From Ecdyonurus torrentis (lineage: Eukaryota > Arthropoda > Insecta > Ephemeroptera > Heptageniidae): a stretch of DNA of 64,000 nt. The DNA is taken from the NCBI GenBank assembly GCA_949318235.1, contig OX439129.1, positions 33,437,754-33,501,753 on the forward strand. The letters run 5' to 3'. Below, one piece after another: positions 10,601 to 20,173 of the stretch (the first letter of the stretch is position 1; every line of letters begins with the position of its first letter). Under the pieces are notes generated by a model, which was given only the letters and a program-made list of their open reading frames with translations, did not search any database and was not told the origin of the DNA. The position numbers were made by a program, and so were the translations under genes.

Positions 10601-13600
10601 AAATAGACGAAAAACTCTGTCCTTGGTACAGGTAAGGAATCTTGAAATACTGAAAAAAATATACATTGAGTGATTAATTCTTAATTTTGTTAACAGAGGA
10701 GACGCCTTCATACCATACATCGACCAGCTTCCCTCCATGTGTCGTAATGTAGAAGGTCCTTTCATCATGCCTGTGGTAGACAAGTATAAGGATATGGGTA
10801 CAGTTGTCATGGGAAAAGTTGAAGCTGGAGAAACTAAAAAGGGACAGAGCTTGCTGCTTATGCCTAATAGGGTTAGTTTTATTATTATTTTATAATACCG
10901 TAATAATAGGCCTAATGATTCTTCTTCCATGTTCTCATATTTTTTATTTTATTTGTGATTTGCTGTCAAATAATTTGCTGCTATTATTAAAATAATGTAT
11001 TCAAATAAGGATACAGTAAATGGATTGTTAGTACAGTAATTATTATCATTATAAAGCTGTCTCGGCCTCCACATGGATTAGTGGGGCCAGCTTTCTTCTA
11101 ACACTGCGGACTCTCCCTGGGGACTTAGTCACTCTACTTATGCACGTTACTCTCAAGGTACAACGCTTTACAGCGTATCGCGCGATACCTTGCAAACGGG
11201 CAGAAATAGCCAGATCAACAAGCCAAGCAATGTCAGGCTGAGGTCTCGTCTCTAACTTTGTTAGTTGGCACGTCGGCATTTGACTCGGAACATGCTTTGC
11301 AGCACGTGATTATTCCTTGTCTAGCCGCTTGGTGGTAGCAGGAGACAGGCCGCACCATCACACCAGCGACGAATCGCCAAGAGGTGGGGCAATATCTTTC
11401 CCGCCAAAGCGTGCGTTCGAGACCTCACGCTACCCTACTTTTTACACACTCCTAGGGTGGCAAACCCTCTATCAGAGTGGTGCGGAGGGAACCTCAAGGT
11501 GTTCGAGAGGCTCAACAGGGTAGACTTGCCCTCCGCGACGACGGGCTACAAGGAAAGCACGGGACGGGCTAAAGGCGTTCACCCATCCAAGAACTGACCA
11601 GGCGCCGCGTTGCTCAACCTCCGAGATCGCAATACGCTCGGCCCAAGCAACGAGACAAACCCGTCGTCTTATCATTATTATTATTTTTTTTTTTAGTTAA
11701 AAAAATGTAAGACTGTAAATGTAAAACTTTGATATAATTATTCTTTCATATTTGTGTTACAGATTCCTATTATTATTATTATTTTTTTTTTTTAGTTAAA
11801 AAAATGTAAGAAAATTAAAATTAAAGCTACAGAGTTGTGCATACAGTTTAATGTTAGTATAAAAATCTTGTAAGGTACCAGTATGTATATTCCTATGTGT
11901 TAATGTTGCAGACACCTGTGATGGTGGATCAGCTGTGGTCAGATGACGAGGAAGTGACTGCTGTATCCTCAGGAGAAAATGTCAAGATCAAGCTCAAGGG
12001 TATTGAGGAGGAAGATGTATCTCCTGGTTTTGTACTGTGTGATGCAAACAATCCCACAAAGACTGGCAGAATTTTTGATGCCCAGGTCAGTTGCTTTAAT
12101 ATGCATACTCGAAAGTAGCACAATAGCTTAAATGACAGGATTCTAAACTAAACAATATTTTTGACGCAGATGGTATCCAAGACATACATAACCAACTATT
12201 TTATGTTAACAATCAGGACTCCTTTAAATGCCCATTTGTTGTTTGTTTACAAAAGTTACCACTATGTGTGATATTACAAAATATACATTAAAAGGATGGG
12301 GATACTTTGTCAATAAAATATAGCATTAACTTGTCTCACACTATACATCAAAAACACACTATTATAATAAAACAGCATCAGACTTCTCATGGCCTTAGAC
12401 CAGTCTAAAATATCTAGCACTAGGATTCCCTAGAACATTCTATCCAAGTTGCAATTTGCTATATAAATTAGAGAGTATTTGTCGTTTTATTACTTTTCAA
12501 TTTAAAATGCTGCTCTTATAAAATGTTTAGTAAATGCTACCTACTATTTTCTATTAATATGCACCATTATGTACAATACTAATAGTTTTATTGTGATAAA
12601 ATAAATAACTTCATACTTTCAGTAAAGCAAGATTTCACCGCTATGTTTTAAAAATCGATTACAATAAACACTTAATTTTGTAAACTCCTTAGATAATTAA
12701 CATTTCATATTGAATATGTTGATGCCTGCTCGATTAAGCATTAAAAAATAAAAATGATGACAATCAAGTGTATACATAGAGTTAACTGAATTACAATGAT
12801 TGAAAATCTGTTCACGTAATACACCAACTATTTCTGATTAATATTTGAATTTTGGATTGTTAAATTATTTAGGTGGTGATCCTAGAACACAAGAGCATTA
12901 TCTGTGCTGGTTACTCAGCTGTCATGCATATCCACTGTGTTGCTGAAGAAGTCACAGTCAAGGTAAGTAAACGTGTATTTTTTTTTATTATTATTATTAT
13001 TATTTTTTTTTTCTTCTTCCTTTCTTTCCTTTTTCTGTCCCTACTCTCTACACAAATATGAAAGAAAGGAAGTGGAGTTTTCTCTTAAAGTTTATTTTAC
13101 AGCGCCCTCTTCTTCAGTTGCTTAGATTGTAGATTTGATTTGAAAATTTGGAGAATGGGAAATTGAGCTGTTAATTGACAGGGACGCCTTGCATGAGTGA
13201 GAAAATAATCTAACCTGGGTCCGACATTAAATACAAAAAGAATTTATAAAGGAAAGGGGGTATGCACTTCTGCACTAAATGCAAAAAAATAATAATAATA
13301 AAATAAAAAAAATAAGCTCACCCTTAATAAAAAATTGCGCATAGGATATTAGGATATACATAATAAACTTGCTTAAAGTACATACCCGTTTGCTTTATAA
13401 GTGCTTCTCACACGTAATTTCAGACCAGGGTAGAATATTTTCTCTCTCGTGCAAGGTGTCCCTGTCAATTAACAGTTCAATTTTCTATCCCCTCAATTTT
13501 TCAAATCTATGTGTTCTAGCATCTTTTTATTAAACAATTATCACAAAGTCGATTTCTTTCCTAATTATTTAAATGTACAGGTAATCAATCTGAAAATATT

Positions 13601-15277
13601 TGAATAGAACTGTGCTATTGGAAGTAGAAGTACTGTATTTTATTTTACTCAAATAAGGAGGGGGGGGGGGGGGGAAATGAATATAACCGGAAAGCATAAC
13701 CTTTTAAGTTCTCAATAATTAGCATCTTTTATAAAGATGAAAACTAAATTGGTATTTTACTATTGAATTATTATAACTCAAATATTTCAATTATTACATT
13801 ACACCTGGAGTACATAGCTAATATAATATTATCGTTGTTCACAGGCTTTGATCTGTCTGGTGGATAAGAAGAGTGGGGAGAAGTCGAAGACACGGCCACG
13901 GTTTGTGAAGCAAGACCAGGTTGCTATTATGAGGATAGAATGTGCAGGTGTGATCTGCCTTGAGCCATTCAAATTGTTCCCACAAATGGGAAGATTCACT
14001 CTACGTGATGAGGGTAGGTTAATTTTTCTCATATTTCTTCTTTGGTTCCATTCGTGCTGTCTGTTTTTTTTTTATCAATGAGTTATCACAAGGTAAAATT
14101 TTCCCTAATTGTTAAAATTCTTTGCTTGAAAATAATATTGGCATTTTATATACAATATTTAAATTTACTATTAAAAAAGGTTTGATAAATTTGAAGAAAA
14201 AAAAATGGATAGGAGAAAACCAGCAAGGGCGGTACCATAGAGAAGAAAGTCCCATAGTTTGGTGAAAATATCTTGCTAGTACAGAGATAATTAATTACGT
14301 TTAAAAAAATAATTAGAAAATAGTTGGTAGAGATTAGAGCACGTTGAATTGAAAATTAATAAAACGCGAAAATTCTCTAATTTAAATAGTAAATTGGGAC
14401 TAGGGATGCAAATCATTATAGCTTGCGCTAAATAAAAATAGACGTTAAAAGGGATGAGGGATATAGTGTCAATGTAAAATACGATATACCTAACATCTCA
14501 CGTTCTCACACTCCATCAAAGGCACAACATTATAAAACAGTATCAGACTTACTCTTGGCCTTAGACCGGTCTAAGGCCAAGAGTAAGTCTGATACTGTTT
14601 TATAATGTTGTGCCTTTGATGGAGTGTGAGAACGTGAGATGTTAGGTATATCGTATTTTACATTGACACTACGGTCTAAGGCCAAGAGTAAGTCTGATAC
14701 TGTTTTATAATGTTGTGCCTTTGATGGAGTGTGAGAACGTGAGATGTTAGGTATATCGTATTTTACATTGACACTATATCCCTCATCCCTTTTAACGTCT
14801 ATTTTTATTTAGCGCAAGCTATAATGATTTGCATCCCTAGTCCCAATTTACTATTTAAATTAGAGAATTTTCGCGTTTTATTAATTTTCAATTCAACGTG
14901 CTCTAATCTCTACCAACTATTTTCTAATTATTTTTTTAAACGTAATTAATACCAACCGCGATGGTTTTTTCCTATATATTATAGTACAGAGATAAATGAA
15001 CTAAAATATATTGGATGGGTTTTGGTATTGAACTGCAAGAGAAACAAAGTCTCGTATTCCCTAAATTTTGCTATTGTATTTGTGTTTTTACTGTATCAAA
15101 TATTTTTCATAAATCAACTTTTGTCAAGTCAGTGTTTCTTGAACTACGAAGCATTAGATCAATTTGTTTTTGTGAAAATGACAAAGCTTTATTATCGTAA
15201 TGTGTAATATATTTTTATTCTTCTTAATTTCAGGAAAGACGATTGCTATTGGCAAGGTGCTGAAGGTGCTGGAGTAA
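5303..15277 (+). CDS. GSPT1: Eukaryotic release factor 3 (eRF3/GSPT1), complete, 12 exons
   Basis: Translation termination GTPase that works with eRF1 at stop codons in the cytosol. Coding exons: 5303-5552, 6183-6358, 8247-8421, 9434-9580, 9645-9790, 10202-10356, 10485-10631, 10697-10871, 11912-12085, 12873-12962, 13845-14013, 15234-15277. All phases join, giving 615 residues, close to long vertebrate forms. The N-terminus is low complexity and holds a PAM2 motif ([11 protein letters not shown], residues about 50-60), which in this family binds poly(A)-binding protein. An acidic linker follows. The GTPase shows G1 GHVDAGKST (198-206, split by intron 3), G3 DAPGH (275-279) and G4 NKMD (337-340). 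Beta-barrel domains follow, with [20 protein letters not shown] near the end. The C-terminus stops at KVLKVLE, without the extra residues of mammalian forms. Introns carry many MITEs. Confidence 0.97.
6537..6930. mobile_element. Repeat family M copy in eRF3 intron 2
   Basis: Ends read AAGGGGGTAGGATACC and GGTCCCCTACTCCCTT, an imperfect inverted pair. The middle has GCACGGTGACC next to a C18 run, and ATCATTTAAAGTT. The same block recurs in opposite orientation at about 57535-57900 in GPS2. No coding sequence. Confidence 0.6.
7032..7218. mobile_element. MITE family A, compact foldback copy
   Basis: Nearly the whole element folds on itself: CCAGCAAGGGCCTTACCACA at the left pairs with TGTGGTAAGGCCCTTGCTGG at the right, and ACAAAACACTGTGCC/GGCACAGTGTTTTGT near the centre. 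Lies in eRF3 intron 2. Confidence 0.85.
7374..7845. mobile_element. MITE family A, long copy with poly-T interior
   Basis: Left end GATAGGAGAAAACCAGCAAG; right end CTTGCTGGTTTTCTTCTATC, then the family's outer tail TTATCATACTGAACAGC. Inside are a second pair (AGTCCTTACAGACT and AGTCTGTAAGGAGT) and a long T run. In eRF3 intron 2. Confidence 0.8.
7913..8115. mobile_element. MITE with GTGGGGTAACTTTAGACCA ends
   Basis: Left GTGGGGTAACTTTAGACCA pairs with right TGGTCTAAAGTTACCCCAC. A second inner pair is AAATTGCTTTAACTC with its complement near 8076. Non-coding, in eRF3 intron 2 about 130 bp before exon 3. Confidence 0.85.
9838..9915. mobile_element. MITE family A, single end
   Basis: GTAACCAGCAAAGGCCTTAC preceded by the family's outer GATAAAATTAAAAGGAAAGG. 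The opposite end is not evident. In eRF3 intron 5. Confidence 0.6.
10445..10486 (+). repeat. Source of copied splice acceptor (eRF3 exon 7)
   Basis: The 42 bases ending ...TTTGTGTTACAGAT include the polypyrimidine tract and acceptor of exon 7. They recur exactly at 11723-11764 in a later intron. Confidence 0.9.
11050..11665. mobile_element. GC-richer retroelement-like insert in eRF3 intron 8
   Basis: About 600 bp of much higher GC and CpG than the surrounding intron, ending in an (ATT)n tail that leads into poly-T. The tail resembles the 3' ends of some LINE-type retrotransposons. No long open frame and no recognisable reverse transcriptase motif; short frames in both strands have no protein-family look. 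I call it a retroelement 3' fragment by composition and tail only. Confidence 0.45.
11672..11811 (+). repeat. Patchwork of duplicated intron pieces with a decoy splice acceptor
   Basis: A 42-bp exact copy of 10445-10486 (11723-11764) lies between two copies of an (ATT)n-poly(T)-TTAGTTAAAAAAATGTAAGA block (about 11672-11712 and 11766-11808). The copied tract ends in ACAG, so it is a plausible acceptor 149 bp before the true acceptor of exon 9. If used, the added exon would run in frame to a TAA near 11806. Confidence 0.8.
12170..12860. mobile_element. Degenerate foldback related to family B in eRF3 intron 9
   Basis: GGGGATACTTTGTCAATAAA followed by CATCAGACTTCTCATGGCC and TTAGACCAGTCTAA resembles the core of the 14290-14950 palindrome and the half-copy at 20870-21165. 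Arms are worn and boundaries are approximate. Confidence 0.5.
13133..13508. mobile_element. Foldback element in eRF3 intron 10
   Basis: Left GCTGTTAATTGACAGGGACG pairs with right TGTCCCTGTCAATTAACAG. Outer ATTTGAAAATTTGG/CTCAATTTTTCAAAT also pair. The middle is AT-rich without coding potential. Confidence 0.8.
14150..15065. mobile_element. MITE family A copy interrupted by a large palindrome
   Basis: The left part (GGATAGGAGAAAACCAGCAA at 14207 on) stops at about 14290. The family sequence resumes at about 14982 (AGTACAGAGATAAATGAAC, then GGTATTGAACTGCAAGAG). The 14-bp TAGTACAGAGATAA flanks both sides of the insert. In eRF3 intron 11. Confidence 0.7.
14290..14950. mobile_element. 661-bp palindrome (foldback family B) with one arm unit duplicated
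   Basis: Arms start ATTAATTACGTTTAAAAAAA and end with the complement. They stay nearly identical through GACTAGGGATGCAAATCATT to the centre at about 14568. The 105-bp unit 14567-14671 is repeated directly at 14672-14776, while its inverted partner occurs once at about 14462-14568. High arm identity suggests a recent origin. Non-coding. Confidence 0.9.
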
Positions 15278-16011
15278 GTTCACCCTAGCTGGTGGACAAC
15301 AGCAAGAGCCGAGTGCCTCTCTTTCTCTCGCCACATGGACTAAGTTTAACAGCGGACACAGTGCAGTGGCAGTGAGTGCAGTTGTGAGTGCATTAAATAA
15401 TGCATTCATTAGTGCAGGCCACAAGTGGGGTCTCTTGTCTAAATCTCTCTCTATTGGTCAACCCATGCTGCAATGAAAGGGAGGGGGTAATAAAATAGGA
15501 TATAACATTATACTTATATAACTATAATATTTTATTCTCATATTTACTGATAAGAACTCAAATGTACTTTATAAATAATATAATTATCTTTTTAGCAAAT
15601 AAAATCACTGCAATTATTTTATAATTAGAGCTATTGTATAAAAAAAAAGTATGCATTGTTCTTCAAGCATTAAAAAAAAAGTGAATTTTAATTTTACTAT
15701 AATGCTTTACATTATGAATTGATGCTTCCAAGAAGAAGAAGAAGAAGAAGAAAAAGAAGAAAAAGGAAAAGGAAAAATTCAATGAGCTTACTTTGGTATA
15801 TTTGCACACAATCGTAGCTTTTGTCTTGTCGCATAATATACTTTGAGTTCTTGAGTTGTTTTAATGTAAGGGCAGTAAGGACTTTTATGTACTGCAAGTT
15901 TGTTGGGTTGGCCAATGTGGGAGACAAAATTGGACTTAAACTCCACCAAGCACCCAACATGTCCAAGCTCCTCATTTGAATAAAAAAGGTGCTTGGATTA
16001 ACATTTCTATT

Positions 16012-16046
<35 letters not shown>

Positions 16047-16800
16047 TAATATAAAAAGTGCTTTATTATTAAAGTGATTTTTATTATTATTATATTATTT
16101 GTGAAAAAATATATTTAAAAAAGAAAAATCCATGACAGCATGCAGCAAGCTGTCTGGGAGTGTTTAGGCTATAACATGTCTTTTTATTTATGCATTTCAA
16201 ATTTTTTTTCTTTCTAATTTGTTCTTTCTTGAAAAAAAAAAAAATGGAATGAGCAATGATTTTCTTTGTATTTGTTATTTTTAGTTTTTTAAAGAATAAG
16301 GAATATAACTTACCTATAATAATTAATCTAACCCAACCATTTGTAGATATACTGTGTATTTTATTATACCAATGATTTGTCTGCATTTTTTTCTTCTTAA
16401 TTTTTATTTATATTTAAATTTTAATCATTGATGGGCAAGTTTAATATTGTAATTGAAAACAAAAAAAAAAAAAATCTTTCAGGCATTTTCTTAGCAGAAG
16501 ATTTATTCATGGATTATTTTTGTTATGTTGCATAGACATTTAGTTTTCTGATGTCAAAAATATTTACATTTGTGCATAGAATGCACTTTTTTTTCTTAAT
16601 ACATAAGAATCTGTTTGACTTGTGGAACAAGCTCAAGCTAGAATGTACTTTTTGCTAAGCCTTGCTCATCAATGACCATGCTCCGTTGATTTCTGTTCCT
16701 GCCAGGGCTGCCCACTGTTCACTTCTTTGTATTTTATTTTTTTTTATTTGACATTGGAGAGGTATTTGTTATGAGAATAATAAAGCTATGCATACATTTA
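15278..16800 (+). other. 3' UTR region of eRF3 with poly-A signals
   Basis: AATAAA occurs at 15598-15603 and 16779-16784, so short and long 3' ends are possible. Also includes an AAG-rich stretch at 15731-15775 and a poly-A run at 16015-16041. No gene seen; short frames on the minus strand are low complexity. Confidence 0.5.
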
Positions 16801-17129
16801 TTACTTTGTTTTTTTTATGTGTAATATAAAGGTGTATCCACATATTCATTTATTTGTTTTTGCAACTTTTTGCGTGCTATTTCACAATTTGCTGCACTGT
16901 AAGTTACAACTTACAACATATAAATGGATACGTGAAAGCACCTTTATTTTTATAATAAATAACTGTTTATAATTTAATGTGTAAGTTTTACTAAATGATA
17001 GTATGAGCATTTATAAAAGTGATATGTGGTTCTAATCGGAGAGTGACGCACTGTGCGACCTTATCGGAAGATTTTAGTTGTGTTCGTTGTATGTCGCAGA
17101 AAATAATAATAAACAATTTAGTGTAAGGA

Positions 17130-17431
17130 TCAGAGAGCAAAGATTTGTTTTAGGATGTGAGATCGGACAGCCAACTCTCTAAATGGTTCATTCTCCCATC
17201 AAGGCAAGGGTCAAGGGTTACTGAGTACTGCGTAGAAGGTCAAAAGGTTAACACTAGATGGCGTATGCGTTTGGTTTGTGTTTTCCCGCCAACAAATAGT
17301 TCCAGCTGCTGAAAATCAAATTGTAAACAATAAACTGTTCGGCAGTCTACAAAAAAAAGTTTTTTGTGCAACTTTAGTTATTATTTCATAGTTTAAAACG
17401 CAAATACTAGTTATTTTCGAGAGACGCATTC
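17130..17431 (+). promoter_or_regulatory. Probable promoter/5' UTR of the MOZART2-like gene
   Basis: Slightly less AT-rich sequence just before the first candidate ATG, including CACTAGATGGCGTATGCG and TTTTCCCGCCAAC (E2F-like TTTSSCGC core). No TATA box. Assignment rests on position. Confidence 0.35.
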
Positions 17432-18095
17432 ATGAAGGTTTGTTATAGTTTACATAATTTAAATCCTAAAAGCATGCGTTTGTGTGTGACACATACATAT
17501 ATGAATATAATGCATGTTTCCGTGTTTGCTATACATACGTATTTCATTATAATGGAAAATTTATAATGATTTTTTCAGTGATTATTGCATATTAAGTTGC
17601 TTCCTTTTTCCTATGCCATCATATGATGTAGGCATGTTATGATCATAGAGAGGTTATATGATACTTCAACCCTTTTGACCTTGTTTTCTTAATTACATAT
17701 TATGTATATAATAGACAAAACCAGGGTCAATGGCAAATCGGCACAAGACTACCACATCCGAATCCCGCTCTGAGGAAGTGGCTGATTTTCACACATTATC
17801 AGAGTTGGTGGGACTTAATATCCCTCCGCATACTATGAGGTTAGCTACATTTGTATACAGAGTTATAAATAAACTCTGACATCAATACTGATAATATGTT
17901 TGTTTTTTGTTTTTTCTTCTTCTTTTTTTTCTCCCTGCTTTTAGAGTGATGTTAGAGTTGATCCGCAACGGAGTTCCCCCTGCTACAGTTTACAGTCTTT
18001 TGAGATCTATTGCTGCAAAAACATCAAAACAGGCTCAGTCCAGCTCAGTGTCTCGTGGAGAACATATCAGTCACTCTTCCACATCTAAACATTAA
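17432..18095 (+). CDS. MZT2: MOZART2-like mitotic-spindle organizing protein
   Basis: Small component expected to bind gamma-tubulin complexes at centrosomes and help microtubule nucleation. Exons: 17432-17437, 17715-17839, 17945-18095; 93 residues. The two-codon first exon is inferred from ATGAAG|GTTTGT joining an acceptor at 17714 in frame. If it is wrong, the ATG at 17730 gives 86 residues. The core (HTLSELVGLNIPPHTMR, then VMLELIRNGVPPATVYSLLR) aligns without gaps to the vertebrate MZT2 segment with the pattern IxP..F/M..L.dLL..NV.P.aV..mLKSm. The fit to MZT1 is weaker. Vertebrate MZT2 is about 158 residues, so this is a short form. The tail is Ser-rich. Family call is from remembered sequences. 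Confidence 0.7.
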
Positions 18096-18314
18096 TCTAT
18101 ATATAACAGAGTTGTAAGTAAATAATAGATGAACATGGACATATGTGTTGTATATCAATGTTGTAGCAAACAATATTTTGTACCATCTCGTTTTTTTTTT
18201 TTTTTTTTTACGGTAAGCAAAAAATGCCTATCTTTGTTTGTTTAATTGTTTGTTAGTTAGTTTTAGCAATTTAATGCTATTTTATTAACTTGTTTTTTGA
18301 CAGTGGAAGCAAAT

Positions 18315-18470
18315 GTGTATCTCGTTTTTTGTCACAGAACAAATGTGTAAGTTCAAGCGCCATCTACACACATTACATTTGGAAACAACTACACTACACA
18401 TTTTGATTCCCGTGACAAAAAACGATACACATATTCTTCACTTACAACATTGATATTACTGCCGTATATA
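18315..18470. mobile_element. Foldback MITE, family F
   Basis: GTGTATCTCGTTTTTTGTCA at the left pairs with TGACAAAAAACGATACACAT at the right. Inside are AAATGTGTAAGTTCAAGCGC and TTACATTTGGAAACAA. Related copy at about 59805-59955. Confidence 0.75.
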
Positions 18471-18479
18471 AAAATTATA

Positions 18480-19240
18480 AGATAACAGAGGCCATTTGTC
18501 CAAGTTGTAATCACAGTTTTAGAAAATAGTTGCGGGCCTGAGTATAGTGTATAATTGTACTATAGTTATCAAAGGGCCGCAGTTATCATCAGCAGTTGTA
18601 TTTTTTAAACACCTTCTATTCATTTTAGGGGTTTGAAAATTTAGCACAAAAGAGATAATTACAGTAATTATATTTGTAGGTATAAAAAATTCAAAACTTC
18701 AGAGCATATATTAAAAAATAAAAATAAAAACACTGACGATAATTTAGGCGAGCATGTCAATAACTATATATAGTACAATTACCATATATTATAAAGAATA
18801 TTGTATTATAATGTTCCATATATCTAGACTAGTGACTACTGTTTTCATACTTCTTAACATAAGGTATGTACACCTCTGGACAAGAGTTTCCGAATGGAGC
18901 TGCTTTTTCTCATAAAGATAGCATAGTATGATTGCAGGTTGCGTATACAAATCTTTCGGAAACTTTTGTCTATAGGTGTACACACAATTGTGATAAATCT
19001 ATTTTGCCTTTTAAAATATTTTCTCATGAGAATAACATTGTAAATTAAGCACACGATTTTGAATGCCAAAATATATTGTCGTAAATGAGTTAACTAAATA
19101 AAGTTTTCAAACTTTTTAATTTACAGTATGTGCTGCTTAGTTTTTATACTTTAAAAAAAAAAAAACTTATATTTCAATTGATTTTTTTCATAATACATTC
19201 TTTAGGTAACTGCATGATGTCTAGTAGTTTTACCATTGTT
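18480..19240. other. AT-rich spacer after the MOZART2-like gene
   Basis: No exon seen. AATAAA at 19097-19102 could be a distal poly-A site. GGTATGTACACCTCTGGACA (18863 on) and TCTATAGGTGTACACACAAT (18969 on) form a weak inverted pair, possibly an old foldback. Confidence 0.4.
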
Positions 19241-19246
19241 TACCAT

Positions 19247-19398
19247 CAGGGGCGTATCCAGGGGGGTTTGGGGGTCTCAACCCCCCCCCCCCCCCCTGTC
19301 AGGTCTGAAAAAGCATAGGAAAGGGGGGGAGTTCCCCCTTTTCCTATGCTCAATATAGGCTGGATCCCTCCCGTCGCAAAATCCTGGATACGCCCCCG
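19247..19398. mobile_element. 152-bp hAT-like mini element with 8-bp target duplication
   Basis: Ends CAGGGGCGTATCCAGG and CCTGGATACGCCCCCG are inverted. TTTACCAT flanks both sides (19239-19246 and 19399-19406). An 8-bp duplication and CAGxG ends are the hAT pattern. The interior has C and G runs and a small AAAGCATAGGAAAGGGG hairpin. Confidence 0.85.
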
Positions 19399-19423
19399 TT
19401 TACCATTGTATAAATTTATATAT

Positions 19424-19670
19424 AATAGCAAGGGCCTTACCATAGTGAAGGGAGAGTCCCATAGTTCGGTGAAAATCTTGCTAGCACAGATATAAAAAAC
19501 TAACACATTGGAAATATTTCGGCACTAAACTCCAAGAGAGATGGAGTGTATTTTCACCAAACTATGAGACTCTCTTAACTATGGTAAGGCCCTTGCTGGT
19601 TTCTCCTATCCTTTTCTTTCAAATTTATCATACCTAACCGCAATGGTTTATTTTCCTTAACATATATCTC
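19424..19670. mobile_element. MITE family A copy
   Basis: AGCAAGGGCCTTACCATAGT at the left and ACTATGGTAAGGCCCTTGCT at the right. Inner GTCCCATAGTTCGGTGAAAA and TTTTCACCAAACTATGAGAC also pair. The right outer tail CATACCTAACCGCAATGG is present. Confidence 0.85.
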
Positions 19671-19689
19671 TTTATATATAATAGGATAA

Positions 19690-20130
19690 AAAATTAGAAA
19701 TAGAATGAGAGAAATTAGAGCACTGTGTATTGGAAATTAATGCAAAGAGAAATTCTCTAATTTTTATAGTAAATGGGTAGAGGGATTCAAATTAATTCAC
19801 TAGCCTAGTTCACTAGCCTAAGACCTGTGATGTTTATTGTATTTTATTTTATTGATTTATAATATTTAGAGTGGATATGGATGAAACGCGTACAGCCAGA
19901 TCGAGATTTGGGTTGTGCTGATATTTATATGCAGCTACTTTTTGCACAGAATAACGTGTCCTTTTAAATTATTTTCATAAAAACGTCCTAACAATGGCTA
20001 GTGAATTAATTTGAATCCCTGTCCCATTAACTATCAAAATTAGAGAATTTTGCTTTGCATTAATTTTCAATACACAGTGCTCTAATTTCTTTGTTTAATT
20101 TCTATCCTAATATTTAGTACCATTAACCAT
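19690..20130. mobile_element. Foldback element, family B relative
   Basis: Left ATTAGAGCACTGTGTATTGG pairs with right CAATACACAGTGCTCTAAT. GATTCAAATTAATTCACTAG/CTAGTGAATTAATTTGAATC is the inner pair around a unique centre. Lies just 5' of the first acetyltransferase gene and may contain its promoter. Confidence 0.8.
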
Positions 20131-20173
20131 AATGTTTTTTTCATGTATATATATATATTATATTTAATAACAG

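Noticed and set aside
11049..11675. Several 64-76 codon frames in the GC-rich insert
   Set aside because: Frames overlap on both strands, match no known motif and are expected from higher GC content.
15272..15280. Donor-like GTAAGT overlapping the eRF3 stop codon
   Set aside because: The protein ends KVLKVLE close to the expected family end, and I found no downstream exon that extends it.
15230..15424. Minus-strand frame opposite the last eRF3 exon
   Set aside because: Lies over the eRF3 stop codon and 3' UTR; no support from splice sites or family similarity.
17730..17839. Assignment of the small gene to MZT1 instead of MZT2
   Set aside because: Some positions fit MZT1, but the ungapped 33-residue match to MZT2 is better; a profile search would settle it.
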